Assembly (NCBI RefSeq): GCF_017654505.1
Contig: NC_054536.1
Coordinates: 91,478,470-91,542,469, forward strand
Length of the DNA: 64,000 nucleotides
DNA from: Polyodon spathula
Taxonomy: Eukaryota; Chordata; Actinopteri; Acipenseriformes; Polyodontidae
Direction: 5' to 3'
Part shown: positions 58,990 through 64,000 of the stretch, one piece after another
How positions within the stretch are numbered: position 1 is the first letter of the stretch
Layout of the letters: each line of letters opens with the position of its first letter
The notes under the pieces: model-generated
Told to the model about the DNA's origin: nothing
Databases searched by the model: none
Seen by the model: only the letters and a program-made list of their open reading frames with translations
Position numbers and translations under genes: made by a program

Positions 58990-59276
58990 TCAATAGGTCT
59001 CAGAGTCCGAGTCATTGAGTTCATCGTCTTCATTGTAAGGGTATCCGTCCTCCCTTCCAATGTTGTTGAAACTGCAGTAGGAGCTGTGTTCGTTCCTCAA
59101 GATGGGCAGCGAGTCGAAGGTGACTGTCTTGGAAGTGTTGGTGAAGTGATTAATGGCGTTAAAACTAAGAGTGGGCAAAGCAGTGTTAGGAGACACAGGC
59201 ATCATGGTGGCCAATATAAGAGCGAGGCAGTCAGCAACGTCTTTGTTTGGGGCACATGCCAAGGCGGGTGTGTAAC
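58990..59276 (-). CDS. ANKRD28: ANKRD28 last coding exon (C-terminus)
   Basis: The acceptor CTTTGCAG precedes GT-TAC, and the frame runs YTPALACAPNKDVADCLALI to ...SSYCSFNNIG and DELNDSDSETY, ending TGA at 58,990-58,992. This is the C-terminus of the ankyrin-repeat regulatory subunit A of protein phosphatase 6. Human ANKRD28 ends almost identically in DELNDSDSETY. The first ~20 residues finish the last ankyrin repeat; the rest is an acidic, probably disordered tail. The phase-1 junction joins the exon at 60,004-60,095 (G|GT, Gly). No lesions are seen. Confidence 0.96.
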
Positions 59277-59328
59277 CTGCAAAGAAAGTTTGTTCAGAAA
59301 TAAAACAGACATTAACTAGTGGCCTTAA

Positions 59329-59366
<38 letters not shown>

Positions 59367-60003
59367 AGCAATGGTATTATCCACAATTTGACTATTCGTT
59401 CCGAGCCTTGCCTGTTTGTATGATTTCCTCATTTCCCCTTCTGTATCATCACACCACAAGGCTGGTTCTGTCTAGTATCTGGGATACAACAGAGCTTTAC
59501 TAAAAATAAAGACACAAACTAACTTCAACTGTAGAGGTCGCCACAATAAAAATGGTTAAATATTAACTAAGCCCAGGTAATAAATAAATAACCTTGGTCA
59601 ACCTTTTATTAATGATTTCTTTCTAGACACGATTCTTAAAATGGGTGTCCCCTCAACTACACAGAATAAAGCTGCCTTAAAAAAGTCCCTCTACTTCCCA
59701 AACTCTACAAATATCTAAAAAAATAGTCTGCAGGTCATAGAACCAACCCTAAATCAATAAAGGCCCCATGCTGCTAAACCAGAAAACCAAAACACCTGAT
59801 GTGCAGCCACATCTATCCAATACAATTAAAAAATGGCACAATAACACCCACTGTAAATACAATTGTACACTTAATCTGCAGCAAAATGAAGGAAAAAAGT
59901 ACAACACACATGGTTAAAGATGGTGAAGATCGTTGATGATGATTTTATGAAAGTTTTCTTTTACTAGAAAGCTGATTTAAGTGCAGCATGGGTTAACGCT
60001 TAC
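59277..60003 (-). other. ANKRD28: Last intron of ANKRD28, with poly-C run
   Basis: A 727-bp intron. A run of 37 C (59,330-59,366; poly-G on the transcribed RNA) lies only 54-90 nt upstream of the acceptor of the last exon, in the region where the branch point is expected. Otherwise AT-rich. Confidence 0.85.
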
Positions 60004-60095
60004 CATTCTCATCTACAGCAAGAACACTGGCGCCTTTTCCTAAAAGTTCTTGTACTACCACAGTCAGACCATGGCGGGCAGCCACATGCAAGGGT
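60004..60095 (-). CDS. ANKRD28: ANKRD28 ankyrin-repeat exon
   Basis: A 92-bp exon with acceptor TTCCCCTAG and donor GTAAGC. It encodes [20 protein letters not shown] and [10 protein letters not shown] plus one G. Human ANKRD28 has the same segment with Asn for His and Met for Val. It is one canonical ankyrin repeat (T-PLH-A-A--G hairpin and two helices). ANKRD28 uses such repeats as a scaffold for PP6 holoenzyme assembly. The reading frame continues perfectly into the last exon. Confidence 0.95.
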
Positions 60096-60333
60096 CTAGG
60101 GGAAAACAAGAAGCAACTTTAAACAAAGACAGAACAAAACTGGGCGAAATAACTACTAAATACAATGAAATATAGGGTTCCATTTTTTGTACAACCTAAA
60201 TTATCCTGCAAAGTAGTGTGATTGTGTGACTAGGATCACCCCTTAATTAAATGATGTGTTGACTGAAATGAGGGAAACAAAATGATATTATTAGGCTATT
60301 AAAGTACTTAGATGGCATAATTTTATTTATATA

Positions 60334-62071
<1,738 letters not shown>

Positions 62072-62716
62072 TATAAACCACGATGGGTCGCATCTGGCCT
62101 TGTCGTTACCTGCTTTTCTAAGAGTTTTCCTGACTGACAGGAATACATTGTTGCTGATTTTAAACTTGCTGTTAGCAGAGATGTTGAAACTGTTAAAATA
62201 TGTATTTAGTCCAGCTCAGTGTTAAAACTGGAGACTGAATACTGATCCTTAGTTGAACTTGCACTGGCATAAAATTCCTTTAAATGATGTTGAGATTTTT
62301 TTGACATTTCCATAAAATAAATGTCCATAATTTTTTCATTACATACATTAACCAACCCATTTTTTTTTTTTTTTTTCAATCTTTCAATGTTTTCTTCTTC
62401 ATTTAGCTGTTCCTCATCTGCTGTTTTGTGTTTACTCTTGCTTCACTCAAAGTTGGTGTTCTACCAGTTATGTGGACTTTCAAACCCAAATATATTAAAG
62501 GAAATGGGTGAAATTAATAACAAACTAATAAATAAAATGGCAGTTTGTCAAGTAATTTAGAATGTAGTGGGGCGCAGTGATTTATTCAGTGTGAAGTGGC
62601 TCATTAGTATGCAAGCCATGGTATACGCTATATATACACATGGTCATGTGATGCTGTTTAACCAGTCAGGGGTTGTTATTTTTCCCAAGATGTATGTATG
62701 CATGTATGTGTATATA

Positions 62717-64000
62717 CAGTGGCTTGCAAAAGTATTCAGACCCCTGACCAGTTCTCTCATATTACTGAATTACAAATAGTACACTGCAATTTCGTTCTAT
62801 TCGATATTTTATTGTAAAACACTTAAATTCAAAATCAATTATTGTAAGGTGACATTGGTTTTATGTTGGGAAATATTTTTAAGAAAAATAAAAAACTGAA
62901 ATATCTTGCTTGCATAAGTATTCAACCCCCACACATTAATATTTGGTAGAGCCACCTTTCGCTGCAATAACAGCTTTAAGTCTTTTGGGGTAAGTATGTA
63001 CCAGCTTTGCACACAGTGTCGGAGTGATTTTGGCCCATTCTTCTTGGCAGATTTGCTCCAGGTTGTTCAGGTTGGTTGGACGACGCTTGTGGACCGCAAT
63101 TTTCAAATAGTGCCACAGATTCTCAATGGGATTGAGATCAGGACTTTGACTGGGCCACTGTAGGACATTCACCTTTTTGTTCTTGAGCCACTCCAATGTT
63201 GCTTTGGCCTTGTGCTTGGGATCATTGTCCTGCTGAAAGGTGAATTTCTTCACAAGCTTCAGTTTTTAAGCGGACTGAAGCAGATTCTCTCACAGTATTT
63301 TCCTGAATTTTGCTCCACACATTCTTCCTTCATTGTAACAAGATGCCCAGTCCCTGCTGATGAGAAGCATCCCCACAGCATGATGCTGTCACCACCATAC
63401 CTCACTGTAGGGATGGTGTGTCTTTAGGCATGGGCAGTGTTAGGTTTGCGCCACACATAGCGCTTTGAGTTTTGGCCAAAAAGTTCTATCATGGTCTCAT
63501 CTGACCACAAAACCTTTTCCCACATCGCAGCTGGGTCACTCTCATGCTTTCTGGCAAACTCCAGACATGCTTTCAGATGGTACTTTTTGAGTAACGGCTT
63601 CTTTCTTGCCAGCTCCCATACAGGCCAGTGTTATATGGTTGTTATATGGTTGACTGGTGCACCATTGCTCCACTCCCAGCCACTGAACTCTGTAGCTCCT
63701 TCAAAGTGATTGTTGGCTTCTCTCACAAGTCTCCTTGTTTGAGCTCCTTCTTGTTTGAGTTTTGAGGGACAGCCTTTTCTTGGCAGTGCCTGGGTGCTGT
63801 GATGCAGCTTCCACTTCCTGATTATTGATCCAACTGTGCTCACTGGGATATCCAAACACTTGGATATTACTTTGTACCCTTTTCCTAATCTATGCATTTG
63901 TATTACTTTCTCTACCTTCTGCAGAATGCTCTTTGGTCTTCATTTTCCTATTCACAGACTTACCAATGATCCTTCAACAGTGGGGTTTTTATCCAGAAAA
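62717..64000 (-). mobile_element. Tc1-like transposon F, cut by window end
   Basis: Same family as element C: the terminus CAGTGGCTTGCAAAAGTATT begins at 62,717. The minus-strand transposase C-terminus is intact here (63,253-62,936): [40 protein letters not shown] and the end AAKGGSTKY. Further right come frameshifts (about 63,265-63,430) and the N-terminal region with MHRLGKGYKVISKCLDIPVS (63,631-63,897). The other terminus is outside the window. Confidence 0.93.

Overview
This is vertebrate nuclear DNA with spliced genes, long introns full of transposons, and many microsatellites. The mix of Tc1-like transposons, Ty3/gypsy LTR elements (one Gmr1-like), CR1-type LINEs and a tRNA-derived SINE points to a ray-finned fish. 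My best guess is a non-teleost lineage such as sturgeon or paddlefish. That guess is inference and was not tested.

The host genes form one syntenic block: COLQ (minus), HACL1 (minus), BTD (plus), ANKRD28 (minus). As far as I know this is the order and orientation on human 3p25. COLQ fills about 1-23,732 with six recognisable coding exons: signal peptide, the proline-rich attachment domain (PRAD) that binds acetylcholinesterase, and four exons at the start of the collagen domain. The gene continues off the left edge. HACL1 survives at 31.2-34.6 kb only as broken exon relics, with no 3' half. BTD at 44.7-45.6 kb is a wreck that lacks the whole segment holding the nitrilase catalytic triad. ANKRD28 enters at 60,095 and ends with its stop codon at 58,990; both exons are intact. 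A small intact gene lies between the HACL1 and BTD relics. It has a TATA box near 42,920, a noncoding first exon and two coding exons, and encodes a 91-residue secreted protein. The protein resembles C2orf66, which in human lies next to ANKRD44, the paralogue of ANKRD28. It may therefore be a 2R duplicate of C2orf66, and it is the most interesting item here.

Mobile DNA fills most of the rest. There are six Tc1-like copies, two copies of a rearranged foldback derivative, and a MITE family. COLQ intron 1 holds a Gmr1-like gypsy element with integrase upstream of reverse transcriptase. A second LTR element sits inside its RNase H domain, and a solo LTR sits inside that element's LTR; both insertions have 5-bp target duplications. 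Two gypsy fragments lie tail to tail at 35.8-39.9 kb, and another gypsy element occupies 48.2-52.4 kb. A 5'-truncated CR1 LINE interrupts a 37-bp minisatellite at 26.3-29.5 kb.

The pattern is a conserved locus in which COLQ and ANKRD28 are kept while the HACL1 and BTD copies decay. This would fit loss of one gene copy after a lineage-specific genome duplication, although some 1-bp lesions could be assembly errors.
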